Source: Saururus chinensis
Taxonomy: Eukaryota; Streptophyta; Magnoliopsida; Piperales; Saururaceae
NCBI GenBank assembly: GCA_035235625.1
Contig: CP141145.1
Location: 26,166,563-26,230,562 of the forward strand
Length of the DNA: 64,000 nucleotides
Direction: 5' to 3'
Shown: positions 1-12,970 of the stretch, in pieces
How the letters are laid out: every line of letters begins with the position of its first letter
How positions within the stretch are numbered: position 1 is the stretch's first letter
Made by a program: the position numbers and the translations under genes
The notes under the pieces: model-generated
Databases searched by the model: none
The model's input: the letters and a program-made list of their open reading frames with translations, nothing else
What the model was told of the DNA's origin: nothing

Positions 1-1070
1 ACTATCTTTGACAATAGCACGGATCATCTACACTAAACTAGCTATAGGCATGACCCGTCTAATCTTAGTATAACTCATCCAAGTCATTAATTATCTGAAC
101 ATTAAAACTATTGTATGACCATCTCATCTAAATCACAAAAATTAGAATCGATGCAAATATCAAAACCATATCAATCTATCATCTACAAGACAATAAATCA
201 ACATAGACTTGAATAAACATTAAAAGCTCTTCCATTAAAAAGAAAATCCATATCATACAATTGTCATCATTCACAACTGAGATCTAAATTAAAAAGAAAA
301 GAAACTGAAACTTATCTCTAGCTTCATCAACTCCTAAGTAAAAGAAAAGTCTAGCCTTCCATGGTAGAAGAAAGCACTTGAATCTCCATTGAAAGCTTTG
401 AGTTCTCTTCCATCTTCTTCTTCCTTTTTCTCTGAAGAAAATCTACTGGAATCCTCCAATTTTAAGCCAAATATGTATTTTTATAGGCATAAGTTTCGTA
501 GGAAGAAGTCCAATATGAAAAGGATTAAAATTTGGGTCAAACAAGGAAACTGCGCGTTATGCCGATCGATCGCCCTGCATGCCCGATCGATCGACTACAC
601 TGTATTTTCATCTGAATTCACGTTATCCCGATCGATCGGTAAGTGACCCCGATCGATCGGCTACGATGTTTACGTTTCTTGGACTGTTCATATTCTGTTC
701 ATTAAGCTTTCCTTCGTGTCCATATTAATTTCTAACTTGTTTATAACTCCGAAAAGTTGTCCAAATCACTTTAAAGCATGTGAAGACTATTTTCAAGCAT
801 TTCAAACATCGTCCAAGTACTTCAATAAGTGCACTTTACCTACAAAACATAAAATACCATATTTTAGACATGTAGAATATAATTAAAATTCCAACTTTGT
901 TTAAATACACATCTAAACTACTAATAACTACAAAATTATTAATAATTAAACTAAAATATTAATATCTATCTTAATTTAAATAAACCATAACTAACTCTAA
1001 ATTAACCTAATCTATACTAGCAAATAAGGTAAAAAGGCATATAAAATAGATATATATTTCATACTTATCA
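1..1070 (-). mobile_element. LTR of a retrotransposon (truncated by the window edge)
   Basis: Read on the minus strand, this stretch begins with TG at 1070 (TGATAAGTATG) and runs toward the left edge of the window. It has a TATA-like CCTATAAAAAT at about 477-487, followed by a pyrimidine/purine-biased leader, which is the usual U3-TATA-R layout. The U3 upstream of the TATA holds four copies of CCGATCGATCGG within 100 bp (562-660). No protein-coding sequence is visible, and the short ORF at 389-646 has no recognisable domain. The other end and any target duplication lie outside the window, so whether it is a solo LTR or part of a full element cannot be decided. Confidence 0.5.
562..660. repeat. 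Four CCGATCGATCGG palindromes in the LTR U3
   Basis: Copies begin near 562, 582, 628 and 649. Two are the full 12-bp palindrome and two are missing its last base or two. They lie 75-180 bp upstream of the minus-strand TATA, the position expected for LTR promoter or enhancer elements. Confidence 0.7.
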
Positions 1071-1439
1071 GTAGATAGTGGAGACTATATGAATATGTAA
1101 GAATTTGGTGTACAGTGAGTTATGTTATGAGATGGATGGGTTAAGTGAAGTATGCTACCATGATGAACTAGGGTTTCGGAACGGGCTCAGCTTCGGATTG
1201 ATTAGTGGAAGATTGTAAGATAGAAAGTTTTTATGACAAAATTGTACCCACATAAATTACTTAATTCAAACTTGAATTATAAGCAAAGCTAAAATAATAG
1301 CATTGCGAGTTTGAGACTTGAGGGTTTCAACGAATTAAGTTTTGTGTTTAAGCTAGCCGATAATGAATCAACTAAGCATTTTTCATGTCTTGTCATAATG
1401 TTTATCCTGCAATATGTTGTCTGTGTGACGTATTTAATC

Positions 1440-2803
1440 CCAAACGTTTGATACTCTATTGAGAACGATGTATGTTTTAATTTTGTCTGTGTATTGTATT
1501 AAGTCCAAACGTTTGATGCTTTATTGAGATCGTTGTATATTTTTGCCCTTAGTTGACACTGTATAATTCTACCCAAGAATGACACTGTAAGATTTTGGGC
1601 CAAAAGTGACACTGTATGATTTTCGCCCTTAGTTGAGTACTATATGGCCCTTCGTTGGCAATGTATGTCCCCTAGAGTGTGGGCATTTATGCGCTAAGGT
1701 AAGTAGTATCATCATGGAACTGTTCTTACCTATTTGATCCATTGCCCCATGAGCATAGGTATGTCTTGCTTTCAAAAAAGTCCATAGCGTCTAGTTACTC
1801 CTCGGAGGCTAAGGTGATGCCCCAGTGACATTCTTTTCCATTTCGACACTAGTGGTCGATAGTATGTATATGACTATATAAGTAAGTAAGTTTGTAAGAT
1901 TTTGAGCAAGATTGTAAGTGTAAGATTCTGAGTAAGACTCTAAGAATATGTTCAAGTAAGACTATAAGAGTATGTTTCTAAGCAAGATTGTAAATGTATG
2001 TTTCTAAGCAAGACTGTAAGAGTAAGAATTTGAATAAGATGGTATGGGTAATAATGTTTTGAGTAAGACTATAAGTCTAAGGCTTGTACGAGTATGACTA
2101 TAAGTGTAAGAGAAGTAAGATGGTATGTGTTTGTGTATGATTGTTATCTTATACGACTCTATTGTAATTTGTATGTTTTATGCTTTATAATTGAGTGCAT
2201 GAATGCATTAATGTATGAACCTCTAGAGTTTACTATTTAAAACTTCCCTACTAAGTATTTTCCTACTGAGTATGAAAATAATTATTTTTTCTATTTTTTA
2301 ACCCTAATGTTCAGGAGGCTTTTGCAGGTTTGTAATGGAGAGCTTTTGGAAATGGACTCATGGGTAGATCGATTCCATTGGCTTAGGTATACACTTGACT
2401 TATTGCGAGTCTTTATTATTTGTGCCACGATATGATGTATTATTGGGTGAGATGAAAATTAAGATGTTTATACTTTCTAGATTTGTAATTTGGATTAGAC
2501 TGTGGACTGTTTATGAGACCTATACTAAAGGATGCCTAGGAGAGTTTTGTATTTAAAGCATATGATTATAGCAGTTTATTTTGTATGTTTGTTTTCGAGT
2601 AACGCTTGAGGACATTTGCTTTGGTCATACAATATTTGATGGAAAGAAAAAAATTGTATAGAAAAATTGATGTGTGATGTTTTAAATTATAACATTGCTT
2701 TCATAAGTTTCGTATTTCGTTATTTTTCTGGTTTACAATTGTTATTTTGTAAAAAAAATTGAGAAATTTTAAGCAAATGTGTTGAAAATTCTTGGGTGTT
2801 ACA
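1440..2803 (+). mobile_element. Second LTR-like segment ending TGTTACA, start not resolved
   Basis: The right end reads GGGTGTTACA at 2794-2803, a typical plant Ty3/gypsy LTR terminus. It abuts a gypsy pol remnant that starts at once at 2804, so this looks like a later insertion into an older element. Inside are two decayed minisatellites: a unit ending GACACTGTA (about 1551-1640) and a string of units like AAGTAAGACTGTAAGAGTATG (about 1880-2110). I could not find the TG start or a 5-bp target duplication, so the left limit is only indicative. Bases 1071-1440 hold nothing I recognise. Confidence 0.4.
1880..2110. repeat. Degenerate GTAAGA-type minisatellite
   Basis: Units of about 20-40 bp containing AGTAAGACTATAAG, AGCAAGATTGTAA and variants follow one another with little spacing. 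The drift between units points to an old array. It lies within the LTR-like segment. Confidence 0.6.
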
Positions 2804-3440
2804 CCATTGGCTATCAACCGACAACACCACATACTCTAGCAACTGGATACAAGGGAAATAGCATACCCGCTTTCTACTTGGCGAAAGATTGGCACCCCCA
2901 AGCAAAAATTTCCAAGGCCTATCTTGAGAAGTCTGCCCGCCGAGCGAAGAAGTAGGCTGATAAAGGCCGAAAGCCTTACACATTCAAGGTAGGAAAATTG
3001 GTTCTCATCAAGATGAATCCAGCCCAACTAAAGCTATTCTGGCAACTTCATCGATGTCTTGTTTGTAAGTACAAATATCTTGTCCCCATCACTAAGCGGG
3101 TCAAGAAAGCCACTTATTAAGTCCAATTACTAGCTTAGATGCAGGTCCACCCAACCTTTTATGCTAATTGTTTCAAACCATATCATGCTGATTCCGAGGA
3201 CTCCTTGAGAAACCAAATTGATTGGGGTAATCCGAAGGTCACATCCGATGTTTTGAGTCTTAGAAGAAATTTTGGCAGATTGCAAAGTTCCCTAAGGCAA
3301 AGTAAAAGTATGTGAATTCCTCATCAAGTGGCAGGGCCTTCTACATAGTTGGGAGCCCAAAGATGAGCTCATCATTCAACAAGCGCACCACACTGAAGCC
3401 TATCTCTAGGAGTAGCGTCAATGAAGATGTCGATAGAACT
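2804..3440 (+). pseudogene. Ty3/gypsy chromovirus pol remnant (integrase C-terminus and chromodomain)
   Basis: Conceptual translation across stops and frameshifts gives the end of a Ty3/gypsy polyprotein. About 2870-3200 corresponds to the integrase C-terminal region, with motifs such as AKDWHPQAKISKAYLEKSAR, PYTFKVGKLVLIKMNPAQL and FKPYHADSEDSLRNQ. About 3305-3410 corresponds to a chromodomain (EFLIKWQGLLHSWEPKDELI). The chromodomain identifies a chromovirus lineage. Stops (for example after ARRAKK at about 2955) and a frame change before the chromodomain show that it is dead. Everything upstream of the integrase tail has been lost or replaced by the LTR-like segment ending at 2803. Confidence 0.8.
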
Positions 3441-4070
3441 AAGTGGGGGAGAATATCACAAATATAGTCCATACACTTTTGTAAATACCTTTTATTGTCT
3501 TTCTTTATGCTTTTATGTATTTTCTTTTATTTTTATGTAACCATGCCATATAGCCACTTTAGCTACCACTCTAGCAATATGCAAGGAATCTCTTATGCTA
3601 TATAGGGGTAGGTAGTGTTTATGTGGCTAACTCATGTAATATGCACTCATTGTTTTGTAAACACATTAATAGTGAATATAATTTATTTTTGTGTTTGTAT
3701 TTATTTATTTCTTTACAATGTGTCACTCTCATTCCCCCTACCTCTTGCTTTATAAGGTTCTTCACAAATAATCTATGTAGTGCCTTGCCAAGCAAGAACA
3801 TTTGTCGTGCTTGAAAGGCTAACTTGCTAAACACGAGGCCTTGTAAGTATCGCATGGTAGCTTGTCCATCAAGCAAGACCGTGATAATACTACCACCTCT
3901 TCCCCTCTTCTTCATCCTCCTCCTCATCATACAGATGAGAGAAGAAAAAGGAAGGGAGGGAGAGAAAGATGGGGAGGGGGAAATGAAGAGGATAAGGAGG
4001 TAAAGGCAGATAAAGTGGAGCCGATGGAAGAGGCAATAGAGTTACGAGCTGGGGAACCACAATGAGTTGG
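3441..4070 (+). mobile_element. Polypurine tract and putative 3' LTR of the chromovirus
   Basis: Directly after the pol remnant comes a polypurine tract (AAGTGGGGGAGAA, 3441-3453), where plant gypsy elements normally place it. The following TATCACA at 3454 fits a decayed LTR start (TGTCACA). AT-rich non-coding sequence follows. The LTR end is not resolved; I place it before about 4070 because the sequence changes character there. Bases 3900-4060 are purine-rich and give only an unsupported ORF. Confidence 0.5.
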
Positions 4071-4184
4071 TAAATTTTAAAAAGAAAAAAATAGGGAAGG
4101 GAGTACTCCTACCTTTGGGATTCACATGTGTGCATGACATGTTTTTTGTATTATATTGAAGTTTGTAACAAATTATATATGGGG

Positions 4185-6415
4185 TGTATTTGAAGGCTAT
4201 TTTGATAAATTGCACTTATCCGGCCTTGAATGCAGGGTGTTAGTCATTTTGTATTTGAATTTACAATTCCTCAAAATACGGCGTTGATTTTGCGCCTTTC
4301 CGATTACGATCTTCCCCGCTTGCTAATTGGAAATGCACGCCTCGCCCGATGGAAGCAGGGAAAGGTGAAGCAAAAGAGGAGCCGGCGCCAGCGCCTTCTT
4401 ACACCCTCCCATCTCCGCCAGGTATTTGCCCTCCCTCCCATCTCTTCTCTCCTTCCTCCCCTCCCGCGCGGCTATCTTCTTTTTCCTCTTCTCTTCTCGT
4501 TTTCCCTCTCATCTCTCGTCTCCCCTTCCCTCTTTCCCTGCTGGCCACAGGATCTCGCCGGCCGGATTCCTGGCGAACGGAAGCCCATTTCGATGCATAA
4601 TTTCCTAATAGAGAATGAATCTGAAGGTTTCGTGGGATTGATTTGATTGGAGCTATCTTTTCTTAAAATGAACTATATACAGTGCTTCATTGCTACTGGC
4701 ATGCTACTTATTCTCTTTCTCTATTTCTTCTCGGCCCTGGAAAGAGACTTTGAAAAGCTGCATTTTTTTAGGATCGTTTGAGGAAATGGATCGTCTTGTT
4801 TTTTATATTAATGCCAAGTGAATGTTTAAAATGTGTATTTGATGTTCGTTGGATTCTGTATTTGATGTTCTATATTTTTACATATGAATACTAAGGTTAA
4901 TGTTCTCACTCTGGGTAGCCAACTTAACAAGTATCAGTGAGTTGTATTTGATGTTCTGTATTTGAATAATTGGGGAATGAACCTATACAGAACATTTGAA
5001 TAATTGTTGAGTTGGTTGCCCAGGGTAACCCAGAGTGAGCAACAAACTCACTGATAATTGTTCTATTGGTGAGCGGAGGCACAGTAGTTCTAGCAGTCAT
5101 TTGATGTTAATGAGTCTAGTTTATCTGTCACATGATAATCTTAAAAGCCACATGATAGTCACATGATAATGAGTTTTGGGATATGTACTGAAGCCACATG
5201 ATAGTCTTAAAAGCAAATACATTAGATTGGTATAATTTTCATTTTTCTTGGTTTATGCTGTGCACCTGTATGCCTGTGGACGTATGGTGTTGTGCTGATG
5301 ACCATGAATGGATGAGGTAAGGTGTAACTATGGAAGGTTGTAAACTTTCTCTTGGTAAAATAGATTTATCATACAGCTTAGGTTGAATGAGTTGACTTTG
5401 CTCTATTTTAATGGTTTACTGCCGTAATAAAATTTGTAATAAACACTCCAGATGTCTAACTTGGATCTCAGTGACTCTGATTTCACTACTGATGTCAGTA
5501 AGTGGTCATTCCACTTCACCCGTGACCTGAAGCTTGTAATGAGAATCTCTTCGTTAGTCCTAGATTTGCCAACAGGGTGGCACAGTTTTATCCAGATTGT
5601 CCAGCACTATGGTGGGTTTTTGCCTCTGGGACCCAATTGCCTTAGGAGATAATTCATATGTTCAATAACTAAAATAGTTAGCAAAACCGGAAAATAAATT
5701 TCTGCAAAGAGCATACGGTAGTCGAAAACCTGTTGCAAATGGTACCATGAGCTGATGAGCTTTCATGATAATTAGTTCAAGAAGGTTCTGATGCTTCAAA
5801 ATCTTTAGATGGACTAACTCCTTGCAGTGAATTTGGCATATATTAGTACTTAGAAGTGCCCATAAGGAAGTACTAGGAAGAGTTCTAGATGTCGTGGAAG
5901 AAGATTCTGATGCAGAGGATGATTTAGGGATACAAGTCGAACACAATGGGTGGCCATTAATTCATGGCGAGATGAAATAGCTGGCAAAATGTGGGATGAT
6001 GCGATGTACATGATGATGGGTGCATGAGCTTGATATTGTAATTGGACTATATTTTGTGGATTAGTGTTTAACTATGTTATAATGTGGGGCTTGATGTTTA
6101 GTATCTGTTATAGATTAACCTTTTATATTTATCTATGTACTATAAATTAAACTTTTATTTTTATCATCATACTGTGGACTGATCAATTATTTTTTCTTAT
6201 CCAACTAAGATTTGTGGATTACTATTATATTTTTTTAGGTGAAAGTTGGATTATGTCGTGTATCATGTCATGCATACAGAAAACTCAGGATGGAATGCAT
6301 TCTGAAATCGATTGTCTGAAATGCAGGATTTTGGTCTGCATTTTAAAATCCAGAATAAGAAATGCAGCACTCTAAAATACAGAACGAAATGTAAGTCCAA
6401 AAACGCCTCAAAGGT
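4185..6415 (+). mobile_element. Decayed PIF/Harbinger-like DNA transposon
   Basis: The proposed ends are imperfect inverted repeats: TTTGAAGGCTATTTTGATA near 4190, and the reverse complement of GTCCAAAAACGCCTCAAA near 6391-6410. Between them are a CT-rich GC island (4370-4560), a small exon-like block starting MSNLDLSDSDF at 5452 with a GTAAGT donor at 5496, and a segment at about 5950-6030 translating as SWRDEIAGKMWDD. That last motif resembles the C-terminal RDxIAxxMW signature of PIF/Harbinger (HARBI1/ALP1-type) transposases. The catalytic core is absent. The family call rests on one short motif plus weak ends. The alternative is a fragment of an unrelated gene. Confidence 0.35.
4900..5070. 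repeat. Internal inverted repeat
   Basis: CTCACTCTGGGTAGCCAACT (about 4905-4925), with ATCAGTGAGTT after it, is repeated in reverse complement at about 5010-5060 (GTTGAGTTGG, CCCAGAGTGAG, AACTCACTGAT). The arms could pair as a stem with a loop of about 80 bases. It lies within the putative Harbinger-like remnant and may be a nested short element. Confidence 0.5.
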
Positions 6416-6561
6416 TTATTTCTCTAACAAAAGCAAACTCACCAGCCAACAATAGCTGTGAAATTGATATCATATTCAGAGCGTGGATTCTCTTCGGTTC
6501 TCTTTTACGAAGATCTGAAATTTGAAATCCCAAATCTCCACCATTTCTTTGGCAATCCCAC

Positions 6562-9500
6562 ATGGCATCCAAGCAAATGGAGGAAATCCAAAAGAAGTTA
6601 GCTCGGTTGAATTACCCGCGGGCGAATGCAAATGCTCAGTCACTCCTTTTCGCCGGCATGGAGAGATACAGCCTCCTGGAATGGCTTTTTTTCAGGTTCC
6701 CAAACAGCTTTATTAGTTTATACTTACTTTCAAATTGAATTCATCAATACTGAATTCGGTGATATATTGGACGATAGAAAGATGATATTCATCATGCTGA
6801 ATTTGAGTACCAAGCATTTGTTTGTATCATATTGCTGGATATGTTAATTGGGGGGTTTCAATGTGTCTTCCACTGTGATAATTTTCAGATCTTTGCTACT
6901 AGATATCGCTAACTGATCTTGTGTGCATTTTATAGGCTTTTGGGGGATAAATCCCCTTTCACGCAACAAAGTTTGCAAGGTGATGGCACGGATAGAGATG
7001 AAGAGACAACTCGTATACAATGTAATGAACTTGTTGGAACTAAAATTGCTTATTTAAATAAATGTGCTCCTACCACATTCACAACAAGAAATGAAACTCT
7101 GGACAAATGATGGTCTCATCTATGTTATTTCGGGTTGGAACATAAGATTCATGTGCTATTTTTTCTCTGGGTACCTTCGTTCACCTTCTACAACGTGGTT
7201 AATGTTGAATAAATAGTTTAATCTTCAATGTCCCTCTGTTTGATTTGTTACTTAAAAGTATTGCTGGATTATTGATACTAAGCTGTGCTTGGAGGAAGGG
7301 AAGTCAGAAAATTGCTAGCAGGATCTGCTGCTGAAAACCATTTAACAAAATTGTATATTTCCTCATTTCTTTAAATGGAACATTGCTTCAATTTGAGAAG
7401 ATCATGTGTCTGTTGTACATTTAGTAGAAAGGCATTGTTTGTGGTGTTTATCATAATAAAGAATAATCATTTGTCTGATTTATGCAGATTTGGCTGAAAT
7501 AGCAAATTTTCTGGGTATCACCTCAATTGATCCTGAAGCCATCCAGGTGAGTTGCATGATCCTCTATACATATCAATAAGTTGAAATTTCATGTGTATAA
7601 AGTTGTAAACTTTAAAAATAAAAATAAAAATTTGTTTGCTGTGTTAATGCCACTGATTTTAGGGACGTGGCAGTTATGAAGACCGGACAGAAATGCTTCA
7701 CCATATTGTAGATCTTGTGGAGGCAAGCTGCTATGCTGATAATCCAGAGTGGAGGTGGGGATTTTTTCCTTTGCGTTTGCTGTGATACATTTTCCTCCAT
7801 TGTGGTCTTCTTTATTCTCATTTTATGGGATGAGTATTTGTGGAACAAAATCTGTATCTATCTATCTATCTATCTATATATATATATATATATATTATGA
7901 TATTTATATATCAAATTTGATGGTTTAGTGGCTGTAGTAATTTTCGTGTGAAAGATGTCCATCCTTATAATTTTAGAACACTATGTCTTCAAATTTGTGT
8001 TTTTCATTCTAGTTGCTATTCAGTGTTGACGAGCAGGTAGCAAAGGACATACGACTTTTAGATTCCATTGCTGAGAAACAAGCTCTAATTTTTTCTGAGG
8101 AGTGCAAGCTCTTCCCTGCAGATGTACAGATTCAGTCTATGTACCCACTGTAAGTATGGTGTTTTACCTCTTGGCTAGGATATTCAATTTTCTTTACATA
8201 TTTGCCTTGTCAAGGCAAGCACATTCTTTTCTTAGATGTTCTATCATCTGCTGAAGTCAGATAGTGCTGTTATCCATTTCTATTCTGAAAAACAGCAAAA
8301 GAGAAGATGGAGATAACACCTATGTGTATTTCATTGTGAGCTTTGTTCAGTATAGGTGTTTCAACCTAGAAATATTAACTCCATGCGTTACATGTTAGAT
8401 GTGACAAATATATGTCCTAACTTTTTTTATTTTGGTACACATATGTCCTAACTTCTTACAGTTGAGATGCATGAACTTTTAGCAATGGTTTGACAAATTT
8501 GGGAAATAGGGAGTTGGTGAGTAGTAAGTAGAACGTTTTTTTTATATTAAAAACTTTATTTAGAAACAAGATGGCTACCTGAAATATCTGAGAAAGTCCT
8601 TTATATTCTTTGATTAATATTTATAAGCAAATACTCGTTTCTTGTAACAGTGCAAACTTATGGGTAGAACTTATGTGCTAGCAAAAGCCTTATGGCGATG
8701 AAGTCTTAATTGAGCACAGTGAAATGAATAGAGAACCAATCAAGTCTCTAGATTATGGGATCTTCCATGTCAAACTTTTTATAACTTGAGAAGATGTTAT
8801 TACAAGGGTACCACGAGAAGTGAAAATGACAAAATTTAATGATTTTTTTCAGTTTGGTAAGTGCTTAGGTTACCAAATGTTTGCCATAAGAAAATGAAAA
8901 AAATCATTTATGAGTATCAAGACCCTTAACCTACTATTGTTATAGCAACTATTCTTGGTGAATGGCTAAAGCCAAAATTCTTGGCCTAAAACCCTAATAT
9001 TAAACTATTACCCAAAAAGTGGACTCCAGACCCTTCTTCTTTTATACATAAATGTTTAGTGGTGAAACCATAAAATCAAATCTTTTTTCAAGCACTGAAT
9101 GCTCAATCACCAAAAGTTTAAATTACAAATGCCTATTTTGGAACTTGGAATGCTAAAACCTCGGGGTTAAAAACTATAATAGAAAGTAGTTACCTCATAT
9201 CCTGCAAACATAGCTCATTGATTTGAAAAGTTCTTCTGCCCACCACCATGCACTGCAATTTTACTGTGGCATCAGGTCTGGTGTTGTTTTTCTATGCATT
9301 TGGTACCTTCTTTTTTCTTTTCTTTTTTTCAGTCTAGTAAATAATCCTACGTAATCGCTGTTTGCCTTCCATAAAGACTGTTGTGTGAGATAGTATCGGA
9401 AAAGGCCATAAAGCTATTCAAGGAATCATAGATGTTCATATAGCTCTGGTGTTTTGACCCTTATTCTTTCCATGAGAGGGGTGACTTCTGTGCTCATATT

Positions 9501-12150
9501 TGTTGCTTTAATGGTTGAAATGCAATTAGAAGATTTTGGTAGTAAGAGTGCTACTCAGGAAACATTAAATCGAATAAAACTCAAGTTCACTTCATTTGAA
9601 ACTTGTGCTTGTATCCAAATTTACTGAGATGAACATATGTTTTTTTTTATAAATGCTTTAACAGAACTAGAAAGATGTTAGACGATGGGAAAAGAAAATA
9701 TATGGCAGTTGTAAACAGAACCACACTTTGACAGAGATTACACTATGAAGTGGAAGTGCTGTTTTTGTTTGACAAGATAATACTGGGATATTGTTTTCCG
9801 AGTTCAGGTTTTGAGTGATGAAGAAAAATTGTATGTTGTTTGCAGAATATCTCCATTTAATTCTTCCATCCAAATTAGCTTTACTAAATATCATCTCCCT
9901 CCATCCTAGATTAAATTGCTTTATTTGGCGAAAAAATTTGTTCCATATTAATAGCTCCATTTTGTTCCATTTAAGTGGTTGGGTACTTAAAAAATAGTAT
10001 CATAAGCTTATTTTCCCTTATTTTAGATGTGGGTTTTACCATTCAATAAAGACCACTATTTTTTCCAAATGTAGCTATTAATATTGGACAGAGGGAGTAT
10101 TATATGTTGGATGATTGTGAATAGGGATGCAATGCAGATCTGGTTAAATGGATAATCAAACCCAATTGAACCTTGAATGCCCTAACCAATGCTGGGTGTT
10201 GCCAAGCCAACTCTTTTTTTCTAGTTACATTTTTAGGTTATATCTATAAAATTAAAGTTTTCCACAATTGATATGATATTACTATTTTGAATGTAAGATG
10301 TGATCTTCTATGCATGATAATTACGAGATAATAAATTTGATTAGAAGAAGGTAATTCTTTAATAAATTTGTGAGTATGGATTGATCTTTTCAGAGAAAAA
10401 AAGGCAGATTTGGAAACAGTTTTTAGAAGTTGTCCAATACTCGACCTAGTAATCACCCTATATGTGAACTTTTACACAGGAGCAAATGAGATATTTCTCG
10501 CAGTTTCAGTGAGAAACAATTACAATGGAATGATTATTTATCCTTGAAGAAATACTCGTGTGCAGGCCTGATATTGCTGAGTTGGAATCAAAGCTTGTGG
10601 ATCATTTAAAGAAACTATCAAGCCTGCAGCAAATGGTTGAAGAATTGGCTTCCAAGGTTCGTCTTAAACTCATATGCATTTTTCTACAACTTATTAGGAA
10701 CATTGTAGCTTCAATCATCATTAACATTTTGTTTTCTGAAATTTATTTAGATATATTATTATTTGGGAGAAAGATTGCCTTATGCTGAATTTTAATATTT
10801 ACATTCAATTTCAAATCGTTGTATATTGGCTTATTAATATCATTGACTTTTGGTTTTAGTCACTGAAGCTGCTGATGACCATTGATTTACTTCTATATGT
10901 GGCCCTTTCTTTTCCAACCCCTCAACAGGCATAGCCATGAATGCTTTGTGCCCTCTTCCTGTGGTGTTTACATCTGAAAACTCTATCTTGTTTTGCTCTC
11001 ATCCCTAATATTTATGTATACTTGTCTGTTTTTTGAAAACACTTGAAACACAAATTATTTGTTTATTGAAAATCTGGAGTTATTTTGTTAAAGGTTTAGG
11101 GCATTTTCTTTTGGAGTTTGCATAGTGTGGGGGATTTGCCATGTACTCTATGGCGGTATATTTTATTATTCCTTTCTTAGACTTCATGACTGCTCATAGT
11201 TTTGGTTCTCTGTTGTATGTGTAGTATGCTTATAACCCTGACGAAGAATACGGTGAGGCACAATCCAAGCTGCGGGCCCAGTTAGAATCTTTTCTGGAAA
11301 CTGCAAAGTCGTTCAATTTGATATATAACAAGGTAATACTGTAGTAGTGTCTGTACTGTCTGTAATTGCCTGTCATTATTTGTTACCTTCTACGGATTTT
11401 GGATTTTAAATTCAATTATAACATGTTTTTTTACAAACTTGTGGAGGTCACATTTTGATTTTGGATTTTATTACGCAACTCATTTTGTTCCAGAGTCACC
11501 AGTTAGATTTGGGCCTTGAGATTGCAATAAGCATTTTTTGATGTAAACAAGTGTTTGAGTTGTTATTTTTTACTCTTATCGCAAAGTTCTGGTGGCACTT
11601 TTTGTATCATGCAATTTCAACCTCTGTGAACTTGTAGGAAATTCGTACTTGGACAAGCATGATGGAGGTTCCTCAGCTACATGGATTTGGTCCTGCAGCT
11701 AACCGCTTGCTGGAGGCATATAAAATGCTAAAAAAGGTGCACCTGATGTTTGACTTTTTTTTGGGGAGGCTGAACTCCCACTTTTCCTGTAGAATCATAA
11801 ATCCCCGCACATTTCACCAAAACAAGAATCATACAGTTTTGCATTCTGCAATCTTTTACATTCAGATTCATGCTTTGAAGCAACCTGAAAACAAACTAAT
11901 TTCACCTTTTTCTTTGAATGTCCCATTTTGACTGTTAAATAAATGATGGCAGTTTCTACAAGACTTGGAAAGCCTTCGAGTGTCACATGCAGCTGTAGCA
12001 GTTGGGTCAGAGTTGTCACTCGAGGGGCCATCCTCTTCAGTGATGAAAATTATTGCAGAGTGTGAATCAGCAATGACATTTTTGAACCGTGACCTTGGAG
12101 TTCTTTCGACTTCCATAGCAAGAGAACGAGGTGGAAGGTTGAGTTTCTAG
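6562..12150 (+). CDS. AUG7: AUGMIN subunit 7 (AUG7), 9 exons, 330 aa
   Basis: AUG7 is the plant counterpart of a HAUS-type subunit of the eight-subunit augmin complex, which recruits gamma-tubulin to existing microtubules and supports branching nucleation in spindle, phragmoplast and cortical arrays. Exons: 6562-6695, 6936-7021, 7488-7546, 7663-7754, 8024-8149, 10566-10656, 11225-11332, 11638-11736, 11953-12150. All junctions are GT-AG and the phases join into one 331-codon frame including TAG. The product starts [20 protein letters not shown] and contains [60 protein letters not shown] and [20 protein letters not shown], matching the family throughout. Length is normal (Arabidopsis about 329 aa). 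Predicted helical segments fit a coiled-coil scaffold role. Intron 5 is the longest at 2.4 kb and holds a MITE. The start is the first ATG in the conserved frame. Confidence 0.95.
7855..7897. repeat. (TATC)n/(TA)n microsatellite in AUG7 intron 4
   Basis: Five TATC-type units run into about a dozen TA units between exons 4 and 5. It is likely polymorphic. Confidence 0.9.
9895..10097. mobile_element. Stowaway-type MITE in AUG7 intron 5
   Basis: The ends are CTCCCTCCATCCTAGATTAA at 9895 and ATTGGACAGAGGGAG ending at 10097, imperfect inverted repeats of the CTCCCTCCGTCCC type typical of Tc1/mariner-derived Stowaway MITEs. TA follows the right end; the left flank reads AT, so one side of the TA target duplication has decayed. 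It is about 200 bp with no coding capacity. Confidence 0.75.
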
Positions 12151-12970
12151 CAGCAGCTGAGATTCTGGTTTTAGAGTTCAACATGGATAGATACTGGTTT
12201 TCTTGAAGCTAAGGTAGCTTTATTGAAGTATTAGTTCCACTAAAGAGAGATTCTTGTGACAGATTGCTTATCAGTAGGGGCTGATGAATCTTTAATACTT
12301 TGACATGGAGATGTGTATGGGGGCAAACTTGAAGCACACGGAAGCTTAGTGATGAAAGGTGTCCATTAATGTTTTAAATAGGAAGATAACTCCTTCATTA
12401 ACGGAGTTAATGGGAAGATTAACTCCATCATGATTGTCATGCATTTGAGGTTGTAAACTTGTCGGGTTTATTTCATTCTTAGTTTTTTTTTCAAATCCAG
12501 ATAATTAATTTAATATAGAGTATTGTTATTGGTTTGGTTGGGATATATTTTTTAGAGGCATGAGCCTCATCGAATTTCAACCTTAAAGTCATATGCTATC
12601 GTACCCGCACTTAATACAAGCACTTTTAGTGTCCCATAATACATTACAAGTGCACATGACAGTTAAAAATTAGGGCAAAAATATAGGCACAATAGCTTTG
12701 ATGCACTTGCTGCTGTGCCACAATATGGTAGCGGTGAAGCGCACCAGCCAGCAGGCCTCCACCACCTCCCCGTGGTTTCCCTAACATTCTCTGATAGTGT
12801 ACCAGAGGAAGAAGGGTGGATCGAGATGGTTGACAGTGGAGAGCCCTTAAAAACTGGAGGTATATAAATAGTTTTTTTTCATATTACCTGCAGAAGAAAC
12901 TAATATTTTATATTCCTAGTTTTTTGAAGTAAAAATGTCATTGAACCTAGACTTATATGATATTATAAAT
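12151..12970. other. AUG7 3' flank, no gene seen
   Basis: This contains the AUG7 3' UTR and flank. I see no ORF with recognisable homology and no RNA gene. A moderately GC-rich patch at 12700-12850 does not translate into anything I recognise. Confidence 0.6.

Noticed and set aside
4230..4646. 138-aa and 83-aa ORFs in the CT-rich island
   Set aside because: Low-complexity Leu/Ser/Pro/Phe-rich translation with no family match; probably non-coding sequence of the transposon remnant or a leader.
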